Part shown: positions 42,027-50,104 of the stretch, piece by piece | Layout: every line of letters begins with the position of its first letter | Position numbering within the stretch: position 1 is the first letter of the stretch | Assembly (NCBI GenBank): GCA_910577045.1 | Contig: CAJTLB010000014.1 | Span: forward strand, 23,305 to 87,304 | DNA length: 64,000 nt | Source of the DNA: an uncultured Lachnospiraceae bacterium | GTDB lineage: Bacteria; Bacillota; Clostridia; Lachnospirales; Lachnospiraceae | Direction: 5' to 3' | Position numbers and translations under genes: made by a program | The notes under the pieces: generated by a model | What the model was told of the DNA's origin: nothing | Databases searched by the model: none | What the model saw: only the letters and a program-made list of their open reading frames with translations

Positions 42027-42101
42027 ATGTATAACCATAATGGAGATATTTCGAAAGTTTTCTTTTGGGCTGACAATTATTTGTATAGAAAAACCAAATA
42101 G
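42027..42101 (+). CDS. Possible 24-residue peptide after the ATP-grasp/nitrilase pair
   Basis: ATG 42027 has a good ribosome binding site (AGAAAGGTGGGGG, 8 bases away) and opens MYNHNGDISKVFFWADNYLY RKTK. It ends at a TAG. The gap 41988-42266 is otherwise AT-rich, and I see no further gene in it. The frame could be a small peptide substrate, or just the 5' end of a decayed gene. Low confidence. Confidence 0.35.
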   Translation: MYNHNGDISKVFFWADNYLYRKTK

Positions 42102-42266
42102 ATGTTTTTGATTATTGGTGTACTATAAAGAATACATAACTTGATATTGCCTTTGAATATAAGGAAAATAAATTTTTTTAAGAAGGTATGGGGCATGTGA
42201 TGGTATTTCTGATAATTGGGAAGAAAAGGAATAAATGATGTTTCTTGTTGTTTACAAAAGTAACAC

Positions 42267-42295
42267 TTGACAAAGTATCTAAATCTCGTTATGAT
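42267..42295 (+). promoter_or_regulatory. Promoter for the valS T-box leader
   Basis: TTGACA (42267-42272), 17-bp spacer, TATGAT (42290-42295), within the 680-bp gap before valS. Confidence 0.8.
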
Positions 42296-42299
42296 ATAT

Positions 42300-42556
42300 C
42301 ATATAAAAAATGTAAGGAAAAAGAGGAGTACTTTTATACCGCCATCAGAGAAGGAGATCCACCGGCTGAAAGGTCTTCTGGGAAAGGATAAAAGGAAGGT
42401 AGCTTTGGAACAGGGTAGCTGAATGAAGGAAGTAAGTTATCACGGAACCTCCGTTATCGGGTAAATAAGGCTGTAAAGAAATATAAAAGATACAGTGAAA
42501 AAGGTGGTACCGCGTATTTTACGCCCTTTGTCTGGGAACAGGCAGAGGGCGTTTTT
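42300..42556 (+). promoter_or_regulatory. T-box leader controlling valS
   Basis: The conserved element AGGTGGTACCGCG (42502-42514) is followed by a terminator ACGCCCT...AGAGGGCGTTTTT (42521-42556). A GTA codon at 42399-42401 in the stem I region is a plausible Val specifier but not proven. The stretch 42557-42668 is leader with no gene. Confidence 0.92.
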
Positions 42557-42668
42557 ATGCGCAGGAACATGTAAGGAAATGAGTGGCTTTGTGCACATGC
42601 CCTGCGCGGCGGGCAGGGAGTTTCCCTGCTTGGTTGTGATTGTGTAGTGAGAAAGAAAGGAGATATTT

Positions 42669-45323
42669 ATGAAGGAATTAGAAAAAACATATAACCCATC
42701 AGAAATTGAGCCAAGGCTATATAACAAATGGCTGGAAAAAAAATATTTCCATGCTAGTGTGGATAAAAGTAAAAAACCATTTACAATTGTAATGCCACCG
42801 CCCAATATAACAGGGCAGCTCCATATGGGCCATGCGCTAGATAATACAATGCAGGATATTATTATCCGTTATAAAAGGATGCAGGGATATAATGCGTTGT
42901 GGCAGCCTGGTACGGATCATGCCAGTATTGCAACAGAAGTGAAGGTAATAGAATCTTTAAAAGAGCAGGGTATTAAGAAAGAGGAGCTTGGTAGGGAAGG
43001 GTTTTTAGAGAAAGCATGGGAATGGCGTAAGGAATATGGCGGGCGTATTATTAACCAGCTAAAGAAAATGGGATCTTCTGCTGATTGGGACAGAGAACGT
43101 TTTACTATGGATCAAGGATGTTCAAAAGCAGTGGAAGAGGTTTTTATAAAATTATATGAAAAAGGCTGGATTTATAAGGGTTCCCGTATTGTAAACTGGT
43201 GCCCGGTCTGCCAGACTTCTATTTCAGATGCAGAAGTAGAACACGAAGAACAAGAGGGATTTTTCTGGCATATTAATTACCCAGTAAAGGACAGCGAAGG
43301 GGAATTTGTGGAAATTGCAACTACTAGGCCAGAAACCTTGCTTGGCGATACTGCGGTAGCGGTAAATCCAGAGGATAGCAGATATAAGCATTTAATTGGG
43401 AAAACATTGATACTCCCATTAGTAGGAAGGGAAATCCCAGTAATTGCGGATTCTTATGTAGATAAGGACTTTGGTACAGGCTGTGTGAAAATTACCCCGG
43501 CACATGACCCAAATGATTTTGAAGTAGGAAGGCGGCATAAGTTAAAAGAAATTAATGTAATGAATGACGATGCTACCATTAACCAGAATGGCGGCAAATA
43601 TGAAGGAATGGATCGCTACCAGGCAAGAAAAGCAATTGTAGAGGAACTGAAAGAGTTAGGCTTGTTAGTAAAGGTAGTTCCACACAGCCATAATGTAGGG
43701 ACACATGACCGTTGTAGTACCACTGTAGAGCCAATGGTAAAACAGCAGTGGTTTGTAAAAATGGATGAGATGATTAAACCTGCAATAGAAGCAGTAAAAA
43801 AAGGAGAAATCCATCTGCTTCCAGAACGCATGGAGAAGATATATTTTAATTGGACAGATAATATCCGCGACTGGTGTATTTCTAGGCAGTTATGGTGGGG
43901 GCATCGGATTCCAGCATATTATTGTGACGCATGTGGGGAAATGGTAGTAGCTAAAGAGAATCCAGGTAAATGCCCAAAATGTGGGCATACCCATATGACA
44001 CAGGACCCAGATACATTGGATACATGGTTTTCTTCTGCTTTGTGGCCATTTTCAACATTAGGATGGCCAGAAAAAACAGAAGATTTGGATTATTTTTATC
44101 CAACTGATGTATTAGTAACAGGGTATGACATTATTTTCTTCTGGGTAATCCGTATGATTTTTTCTGGTTATGAACAAATGGGGAAGGCGCCATTCCATAC
44201 CGTATTATTCCACGGTTTAGTAAGAGATTCACAAGGGCGTAAAATGAGCAAATCCCTAGGGAATGGGATTGATCCTTTAGAAGTAATTGAAAAATATGGT
44301 GCAGATGCACTCCGCATGATGTTAATTACTGGAAATGCCCCAGGAAATGATATGAGGTTTTATTGGGAAAGAGTAGAGGCAAGCCGGAATTTTGCTAATA
44401 AAGTGTGGAATGCTTCCCGCTTTATTATGATGAACTTAGAAAAAGCAGATACGACACAAGTATCATTTTCTGATTTGACAGAGGCAGATAGGTGGATCTT
44501 ATCAAAGGCAAATACTTTGGCAAAAGATGTTACAGAAAATATGGATAAATATGAACTTGGCATCGCCATGCAAAAAGTTTATGACTTTGTATGGGAAGAA
44601 TTCTGCGACTGGTATATTGAAATGGTAAAGCCAAGGTTATATAGTGAAACAGATACCACAAAAGCAGCGGCACTTTGGACATTAAAAACAGTGTTAATAC
44701 AATCATTAAAATTTCTGCATCCATTTATGCCATTTGTAACAGAAGAAATTTTCTGCAATGTACAAGAGGAAGAACCATCTATTATGATTTCTTCATGGCC
44801 AGTATATCAGGAAGAATGGAAATTTGAAGCAGAAGAGAAGGCAGTAGAAACAATAAAAGAAGCGGTAAGGGGAATCCGTATAGTACGTACAGGAATGAAT
44901 GTACCACCGAGCAAGAAAGCAAAAGTATATGTAGTATCTGAAGAGGAAGATATCTGCAATATCTTTGAAAATGGAAAAGTATTTTTTGCTTCGCTGGGGT
45001 ATGCAAGTGAGGTTATCATACAAAAAGACCATACAGGGATTGCAGAGGATGCCGTGTCTGCAGTAATCCATAAAGCAGTTATTTATATTCCATTAGAAGA
45101 ATTAGTGGATATTGAAAAGGAAGTAGAGAGGCTTTTAAAGGAAAAAGAACATCTAATACAGGAACTTGCCCGTGTCAATGGAATGTTAGGGAATGAGCGT
45201 TTTATTAGTAAGGCACCAGAAGCTAAAGTAAAAGAAGAAAGAGAAAAACTTGTGAAATATCAAGAAATGATGAAACAAGTAGAAGAGCGTTTAGGGCAAT
45301 TAAAGAAATCGATAGAACATTAA
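42669..45323 (+). CDS. valS: Valyl-tRNA synthetase
   Basis: The 884-residue class I synthetase has PPPNITGQLHMGHALDNT (HIGH motif, ~ residues 42-60), a CP1 editing domain with TTRPETLLGDTAVAVNP, a zinc-finger-like C-x2-C pair around residues 420-440 (YYCDACGEM, GKCPKCGH), and RKMSKSLGNGIDP (KMSKS, ~525). A C-terminal coiled coil (~810-884) with EVERLLKEKEHLIQEL is typical. It charges tRNA-Val under control of the T-box. GAAAGGAG precedes the ATG, and a strong terminator follows. Confidence 0.97.
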   Translation: MKELEKTYNPSEIEPRLYNKWLEKKYFHASVDKSKKPFTIVMPPPNITGQLHMGHALDNTMQDIIIRYKRMQGYNALWQPGTDHASIATEVKVIESLKEQGIKKEELGREGFLEKAWEWRKEYGGRIINQLKKMGSSADWDRERFTMDQGCSKAVEEVFIKLYEKGWIYKGSRIVNWCPVCQTSISDAEVEHEEQEGFFWHINYPVKDSEGEFVEIATTRPETLLGDTAVAVNPEDSRYKHLIGKTLILPLVGREIPVIADSYVDKDFGTGCVKITPAHDPNDFEVGRRHKLKEINVMNDDATINQNGGKYEGMDRYQARKAIVEELKELGLLVKVVPHSHNVGTHDRCSTTVEPMVKQQWFVKMDEMIKPAIEAVKKGEIHLLPERMEKIYFNWTDNIRDWCISRQLWWGHRIPAYYCDACGEMVVAKENPGKCPKCGHTHMTQDPDTLDTWFSSALWPFSTLGWPEKTEDLDYFYPTDVLVTGYDIIFFWVIRMIFSGYEQMGKAPFHTVLFHGLVRDSQGRKMSKSLGNGIDPLEVIEKYGADALRMMLITGNAPGNDMRFYWERVEASRNFANKVWNASRFIMMNLEKADTTQVSFSDLTEADRWILSKANTLAKDVTENMDKYELGIAMQKVYDFVWEEFCDWYIEMVKPRLYSETDTTKAAALWTLKTVLIQSLKFLHPFMPFVTEEIFCNVQEEEPSIMISSWPVYQEEWKFEAEEKAVETIKEAVRGIRIVRTGMNVPPSKKAKVYVVSEEEDICNIFENGKVFFASLGYASEVIIQKDHTGIAEDAVSAVIHKAVIYIPLEELVDIEKEVERLLKEKEHLIQELARVNGMLGNERFISKAPEAKVKEEREKLVKYQEMMKQVEERLGQLKKSIEH

Positions 45324-45356
45324 TGTATTAAAAAGTAAAAATAGTTTTATCCATAT

Positions 45357-45396
45357 AAAAGCTTGGTTTATCCAATCGGTAAAACCAAGCTTTTTT
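45357..45396 (+). terminator. valS terminator
   Basis: AAAAGCTTGGTTT (45357-45369) pairs with AAACCAAGCTTTT (45382-45394), with a U-rich tail. Confidence 0.92.
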
Positions 45397-45539
45397 ATGT
45401 GCAAATTTATATAGAGAAAATATACCAAAAAAGTAACATAATGGATATAAGGATTCTTTAAGAAAGTTTAAAGGTTGCCATATAGAAATTCCTTTATAAT
45501 AATTATAATAATAAGAAAGAAAACAAAGGAGGAAGATAG

Positions 45540-46028
45540 ATGTATTATAGTGGAAAATTTGATGAAGAAGAATGGTTGCCAGAAGATCATTTAGAAGACT
45601 CAGAGGAACTCGATGAGGATTTATATAGTTATACGGCTGGTGAATATAAGTATCGATATTGTACCGATGATCGAGGAAGGATTATAAGGTGTGTAGCAGA
45701 CCCATTACGTTTTACCAAAAGAGATGAGAGGTTAGAGCATGACCAAAATACACTAGGAAAATTAGAAGGTGATCAAGCAGGGCATTTAATTGCAGATCGG
45801 TTTGGCGGGTCCCCTAATTTAGATAATTTAGTTTCTATGTCAAGTAAAGTAAATTTAAGTGTATATAAAGAAATTGAAAATAAATGTGCTAAGTCATTAA
45901 GAGGTGGATATTATACAATGCTCAAAATTGATATTCAATATAATGGAAATGAAGTAAGGCCAGCTAGTTTTTTAGTAACCTATGAAGCTTCTGGGGAAGT
46001 AAATGAGGTGTTTATTCCTAATACTTAA
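45540..46028 (+). CDS. Stand-alone DNA/RNA non-specific endonuclease domain protein
   Basis: A 162-residue protein. The core GDQAGHLIADRFGGSPNLDN followed by LVSMSSKVNL resembles Endonuclea_NS_2 (NucA/NucB-like) nucleases, with the His/Asn pair that binds catalytic metal; residues ~1-40 form a very acidic tail (EEEWLPEDHLEDSEELDEDL). There is no signal peptide or delivery domain, so it is either an intracellular nuclease or a detached toxin module. Immediately downstream is the sigma factor region; no immunity gene is evident. GGAGGAAGA precedes the ATG. Confidence 0.75.
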   Translation: MYYSGKFDEEEWLPEDHLEDSEELDEDLYSYTAGEYKYRYCTDDRGRIIRCVADPLRFTKRDERLEHDQNTLGKLEGDQAGHLIADRFGGSPNLDNLVSMSSKVNLSVYKEIENKCAKSLRGGYYTMLKIDIQYNGNEVRPASFLVTYEASGEVNEVFIPNT

Positions 46029-46117
46029 ATATGTACGAAAAAAGTTCTTATTTGTTGAAACTTTATGGGAAGCCTAAACGTCTAATAGATAGAAAGGCAA
46101 AAGAAGGGAGAGATAAA

Positions 46118-46591
46118 GTGAAGGAAACAGTAAGGGCATATGTGGAACAGGAGCTTTTAGAACATTACCAAAAGTATTATCGGCTTGCATATTCGTATGT
46201 AAAAAATGAAGCAGATGCGTTAGATATTGTACAGGAAAGCGCATATAAGGCAATGAAAAATTGTGGGAAATTAAAGGATAAAACAATTGCAGATACTTGG
46301 ATTTACCGGATAGTAATTAATACAGCGCTGGATTTTCTAAGAAAAGCACAAAAAAATGCAGAAACTTCAGAGTATTATGCAGAACAGGAAATACAGGAAG
46401 AAGGATATAGTAGGGCAGACATTATGGCTACATTAGCTACGCTTCCAGCAAAGGATAGGAGTGTTTTAATACTCCGGTATTTTGAAAGTTTCCAGTTAGA
46501 GCAAATAGCCGAAATAACAGGAGAGAATCCTGCCACTGTAAAATCAAGGCTATATCGGGCACAGAAAAAATTGAAGTTAAAATTGGAGTAA
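46118..46591 (+). CDS. ECF sigma factor (SigV-like)
   Basis: From GTG 46118 the protein has 157 residues, with AGAAGGGAGAG 6 bases before it. An upstream ATG at 46031, just after the nuclease stop, has no ribosome binding site and would add 29 unusual residues. Region 2 includes YYRLAYSYVKNEADALDIVQ (~20-40), and region 4 LPAKDRSVLILRYFESFQLE followed by ITGENPATVKSRLYRAQKKL. It directs RNA polymerase to stress promoters and pairs with the RsiV-like anti-sigma factor 17 bp downstream. Targets are not visible here. Confidence 0.92.
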   Translation: MKETVRAYVEQELLEHYQKYYRLAYSYVKNEADALDIVQESAYKAMKNCGKLKDKTIADTWIYRIVINTALDFLRKAQKNAETSEYYAEQEIQEEGYSRADIMATLATLPAKDRSVLILRYFESFQLEQIAEITGENPATVKSRLYRAQKKLKLKLE

Positions 46592-46607
46592 AAGAAAGGG
46601 TGATAGT

Positions 46608-47477
46608 ATGAGCCAGAAAAGGATAGAAGAGATGAGACAAGAATATGAAAATTTATTGGTGCCAGAACAAGCATTAGAAAGGGTAAAGGCAGGGATTGCA
46701 CAAGCAAAAAGAGAGGAAAAAGGCATGAAATATTATAAATTTGGGAAAATAGCGGCAATTACAGCAACAGCGGCAGTAGCAGCGGTTGTTTTATTGGTAA
46801 ATAGTAATGAAACAATTGCAAGGGCAATGGAACAGATACCAATTATAGGCGCTTTAACAAAAGTAGTGACATTCCGAAATTATAGCGATTATAGTGGTGG
46901 TTTTGAGGCAGATGTAGATATTCCGCAGATTACCGATATTAATCATGAAGAAAATGAAAGCCTGCTTGGAATTAATAAGACAATAGAAGAATATGCAGGA
47001 CAATTAATTGCAATGTATGAAAAGGATTTAAAAGCTTCTAACGGAGAAGGGCATTATAAACTGGAGTCTTCTTACCAAGTAATCCGTGATGATGAGGAAT
47101 ATTTATCTATTCGTATTAATAGTTTATTAATTATGGCAGGGGGAAATGAATTTGTAAAAATATTTAATATAGATAAAAATACAGGAAAAATATTGAATTT
47201 AGAGGATTTATATAAAAATAAGGAAGATTATATTACAATTATTAGTGATAATATTAAAGAACAGATGAAGCAACAAATGGAAGAAAATAAGGATATTACT
47301 TATTTTCTTTATACAGAAGAAGAACCCTATGGGTTCCAAGCTGTAACACCAGAAAATAATTTTTATTTGAATGAAAAGGATGAGCTTGTAATTGTTTTTG
47401 ACGAATATGAAGTAGCACCTGGGTTTATGGGGGTAATAGAATTTACAGTCCCAAAAGAAGTAATAAGCATAAAATAA
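46608..47477 (+). CDS. RsiV-family anti-sigma factor (DUF3298)
   Basis: The 289-residue membrane protein has a cytoplasmic N-terminal part (~1-45), one membrane segment (IAAITATAAVAAVVLLV, ~48-64) and an extracellular DUF3298-type domain (~115-289), ending VTPENNFYLNEKDELVIVFD and GVIEFTVP, as in Bacillus RsiV. RsiV binds lysozyme and is then cleaved to free SigV. Sensing of lysozyme here is inferred by family only. It is co-transcribed with the sigma factor. The nearby polysaccharide deacetylase (30700) is the sort of gene that could be its target, but no promoter match was tested. Confidence 0.87.
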   Translation: MSQKRIEEMRQEYENLLVPEQALERVKAGIAQAKREEKGMKYYKFGKIAAITATAAVAAVVLLVNSNETIARAMEQIPIIGALTKVVTFRNYSDYSGGFEADVDIPQITDINHEENESLLGINKTIEEYAGQLIAMYEKDLKASNGEGHYKLESSYQVIRDDEEYLSIRINSLLIMAGGNEFVKIFNIDKNTGKILNLEDLYKNKEDYITIISDNIKEQMKQQMEENKDITYFLYTEEEPYGFQAVTPENNFYLNEKDELVIVFDEYEVAPGFMGVIEFTVPKEVISIK

Positions 47478-47568
47478 ATTAGGAACAATGATAGATTCCC
47501 TTTTTAAAGACACCAGATGCATAAAGATGGAAAATGGCATGGGCTACAATAGAAGAAAGAAGGATAGT

Positions 47569-47600
47569 AGGGCATATAGGGAATCTATGTGCCCTATTTT
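47569..47600 (+). terminator. Terminator after the RsiV-like gene
   Basis: AGGGCATAT (47569-47577) pairs with ATGTGCCCT (47587-47595) (one G-U pair), followed by ATTTTATA. It lies between the convergent anti-sigma and EpsG genes. Confidence 0.65.
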
Positions 47601-47618
47601 ATATGCAAAGGAAAAAGA

Positions 47619-48689
47619 TTAATTTGGTAAAGTACAACTCTTTTTTAAAAGGCTGATATAAGGATATACACCATGGAACCCTTTTATTGCTGCAAAGCAA
47701 AAATAGGCGGCACCAAATAAAAGAAATAGGAGCAGGATATAGTGTTTTTTTTCTTTTTTGCAGGAAAATAAAATTTCAGGTATAGTAATTAGTGATAAAG
47801 CAAAAGGATAAATAGCAAAACGCTCTAAAATAAAGTGTTTGGTAATAAATAAGGTAATAAAAAATTGGTAGATTGCGCTGTTTAGGTAAATGGAACGCAG
47901 GGTAGGGTTTGTTATATTGTTTTTAAATAAAGCGACAAAAAACAGATAGATAGCAGGCAGTATAATGTAAGAAAAATTATTAGGCTGCCAATAATAGCTA
48001 TTTACATAACTAGAATATCGTTTGGTAAGGTGCGGCATAATAAGCGCAAAAAGTGGATCAAAGAAAAAATAACTAAAAATTATTATGGTACATAGGAATA
48101 GAAAAGATTTCCAGGAGAGTTGTTTGGGCAAAAGAAAATAAAAGGGCCATATAAGGAATAAGGAGTTGTGGAAAAGCCCTCCTAATAAAATAAATAGAGT
48201 ATAAGGCATAATTTTTCTGTTTTTTAGGTAAGGATAGGCCAGTAAGAAGAAAGAAACAGAAATGGATTGGCGGATTAGGTTCATACTATAGGCAAAAAAT
48301 TGTAGGGTAATAAAAAGGTAAATACTTATCCAAGGAAAGTGGGAATAACGATAAATAAACCGCATAATAATTAACAAAAAAAGAGCTTGGACAATCCATA
48401 AAAAAATAGGGTAAGAAAAGCCAAACTGCGTAGATATTTTACATAATAGGTAAAAAAGTGGTTCCCGCCAGTGGGAAGAAAAAATTGTTTTTATGGAGGA
48501 ATGGGCAGTGGATTGATAGATATTCCTATAAGAGAAATAGTCAAAACCAATCGCATAGCGGAAAGAGGCAAGGAAGAGAAGGGTAAGAAAGGATACAGCT
48601 AAATAAGGGATTGTAAAATGTTTCCCCTTTTTTTGAAAGAAAATCCCAGTTCCTGTAAGGAAAAAAATAGTAAGATAATAGATAAGCAT
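47619..48689 (-). CDS. EpsG family polysaccharide-associated membrane protein
   Basis: The 356-residue protein has about ten membrane segments. The N-terminal FLASFRYAIGFDYFSYRNIY motif (R..IG.DY..Y) is the EpsG/Wzy-like signature, and HYILLLFLLFGAAYFCF closes the C-terminal part. EpsG-like proteins take part in polymerisation or export of exopolysaccharide; no glycosyltransferases are adjacent, so the partner locus is elsewhere. It is probably the last gene of the minus-strand group with the two exported proteins upstream. Confidence 0.85.
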   Translation of the reverse strand: MLIYYLTIFFLTGTGIFFQKKGKHFTIPYLAVSFLTLLFLASFRYAIGFDYFSYRNIYQSTAHSSIKTIFSSHWREPLFYLLCKISTQFGFSYPIFLWIVQALFLLIIMRFIYRYSHFPWISIYLFITLQFFAYSMNLIRQSISVSFFLLAYPYLKNRKIMPYTLFILLGGLFHNSLFLIWPFYFLLPKQLSWKSFLFLCTIIIFSYFFFDPLFALIMPHLTKRYSSYVNSYYWQPNNFSYIILPAIYLFFVALFKNNITNPTLRSIYLNSAIYQFFITLFITKHFILERFAIYPFALSLITIPEILFSCKKEKKHYILLLFLLFGAAYFCFAAIKGFHGVYPYISLLKKSCTLPN

Positions 48690-48770
48690 AGGTGTACCCT
48701 TTCTAAATTTTTATAATAAACATACTGCAATAAACGAATTATGGTTTTATAAGTTTAGTATAGTAATAAA

Positions 48771-49364
48771 TTACTCGGAAAGTGTGGCCCTTTTTACAAC
48801 AAAGGTTGGCGTAACATTAAAGGTTGCATTTTCCGAAACATCCATTCCTAATGTACCCACAACATAAACAGCGTCTTCTTGTACAGCAGCTAATTTTAAA
48901 ATATGTAAGTTCTGGGAACGGTTTGCTTGTAACCATATAGCATTAGATAGATCTTCTGGCATTTGGTTTAAGGTTTCTTCCTGTTTTAAGCCAATAGCAA
49001 TTTGGTTAGGATTTACAACACCTGTATCACTCCAAGAAACATTAGGGAGGTTACGTAAATCTACGTTTGTATATACAACATCAATCTGTACAGGGATGTT
49101 AGAATTATTCTTCATTTTAATCCTTGGCGAAATAACTTTATTAGGTGTTTGAAGGCTATTGCCAATACTAAATGGGACAAAACTTGGCATTGTTACAGAA
49201 AGAATTGTTGGTTCCACTACACCAACCATTTCTACTTGGCCAGAACCGCCAACAGGGATATCTTTGGTTGGCGTAGTTTCAGAAGCATATGCAATTGTTG
49301 AAAAAAGTAAGCATGTAAGTAATGATACAGATAATAAAAGCCTTAAAAAGATATTTTTATTCAT
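48771..49364 (-). CDS. Exported beta-rich protein, possible surface protein
   Basis: A 197-residue protein with a cleavable signal peptide (~1-28, RLLLSVSLLTCLLFSTIAYA). The mature part is Val/Thr/Asn-rich with PTILSVTMPSFVPFSIGNSL (~55-75) and NATFNVTPTFVVKR near the C-terminus, a beta-sandwich style reminiscent of WxL-type surface proteins but without the WxL motif itself. Family not recognised. It follows the next listed gene after 49 bp and precedes EpsG, so the three may form one surface operon. Confidence 0.7.
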   Translation of the reverse strand: MNKNIFLRLLLSVSLLTCLLFSTIAYASETTPTKDIPVGGSGQVEMVGVVEPTILSVTMPSFVPFSIGNSLQTPNKVISPRIKMKNNSNIPVQIDVVYTNVDLRNLPNVSWSDTGVVNPNQIAIGLKQEETLNQMPEDLSNAIWLQANRSQNLHILKLAAVQEDAVYVVGTLGMDVSENATFNVTPTFVVKRATLSE

Positions 49365-49413
49365 AAAGTCCTCCTGTCTGCATCTATTACAGTATGTTTA
49401 TTCCATAGTGTAG

Positions 49414-49923
49414 TTAATTTTGCACAGTAATGGTGATTTGTGCCCCGACCTGTCCAATAAATTCGGTAGTTTCTTCATCATAAGCAGAAAAATAAGCGGT
49501 TGCGTTGTAGGTTCCTTTTTCTAAAACTTTATCTAAAGCAACCGATTCAATATAAGTCCCCGGTTTTAAATACTTTGAAGCGTATATTTCCTCGTTGGTG
49601 CCATCCATAAGGATACTAACTTGTAAAAGTTTTGCATTATTTCCGGGATTTTCAATTAATAGGTTTCCTTTTGAAGTCCCATTTAAGAAAACAGGGGAAG
49701 TATTAATTGAAAAGGCTATCATATGTCGATCTACAATATTTTGCAGTTCTTGCCTTCTAGCATCAATGTCAATACCTGGCATAATGCCAACTGATGCGTT
49801 GTCATCATAAAGTAAATTAGATTCCTCGTTTTTAGTAAAGAGGAAGTAACAAATAATCACTGTAAGTGCAATAAGTAGCACGATCCCAGTAATAATTAAG
49901 ATTCGTTTTTTAGTTTTGGACAT
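49414..49923 (-). CDS. Membrane-anchored exported protein with Ig-like domain
   Basis: From ATG 49923 (AAAGGAGACC upstream) the protein has 169 residues: a basic start (MSKTKKRILI), one membrane segment (~8-29), then an extracellular beta domain. NLLIENPGNNAKLLQVSILM and SKYLKPGTYIESVALDKVL show the alternating pattern of an Ig-like fold. An earlier in-frame ATG at 49956 would add 11 residues and overlaps the ribosome binding site. No family name recognised. It is the promoter-proximal gene of the surface group. Confidence 0.72.
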   Translation of the reverse strand: MSKTKKRILIITGIVLLIALTVIICYFLFTKNEESNLLYDDNASVGIMPGIDIDARRQELQNIVDRHMIAFSINTSPVFLNGTSKGNLLIENPGNNAKLLQVSILMDGTNEEIYASKYLKPGTYIESVALDKVLEKGTYNATAYFSAYDEETTEFIGQVGAQITITVQN

Positions 49924-50048
49924 AAAACGGGGGTCTCCTTTCTTTTTTGTTATCATAATATAACTAATATGATAATTTTAGTGATATGTTAAATGACATT
50001 ATAAGACAAAATTCGACAAATTTCAAGAGTATTATACAAAATAACTAT

Positions 50049-50097
50049 AAAAAAGTTCCATATAAAATGTATCATACATTTTATATGGAACTTTTTT
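50049..50097 (-). terminator. 23-bp perfect hairpin terminator of the diguanylate cyclase gene
   Basis: Two 23-base arms (50049-50071 and 50075-50097) are exactly complementary with a 3-base loop and A/T runs at both ends, so it can terminate in both directions. Confidence 0.85.
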
Positions 50098-50104
50098 GTT
50101 TTTA

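Noticed and set aside
41988..42266. Pseudogene of a third enzyme after the nitrilase
   Set aside because: No frame, even with frameshifts, gives recognisable protein sequence beyond the 24-codon ORF.
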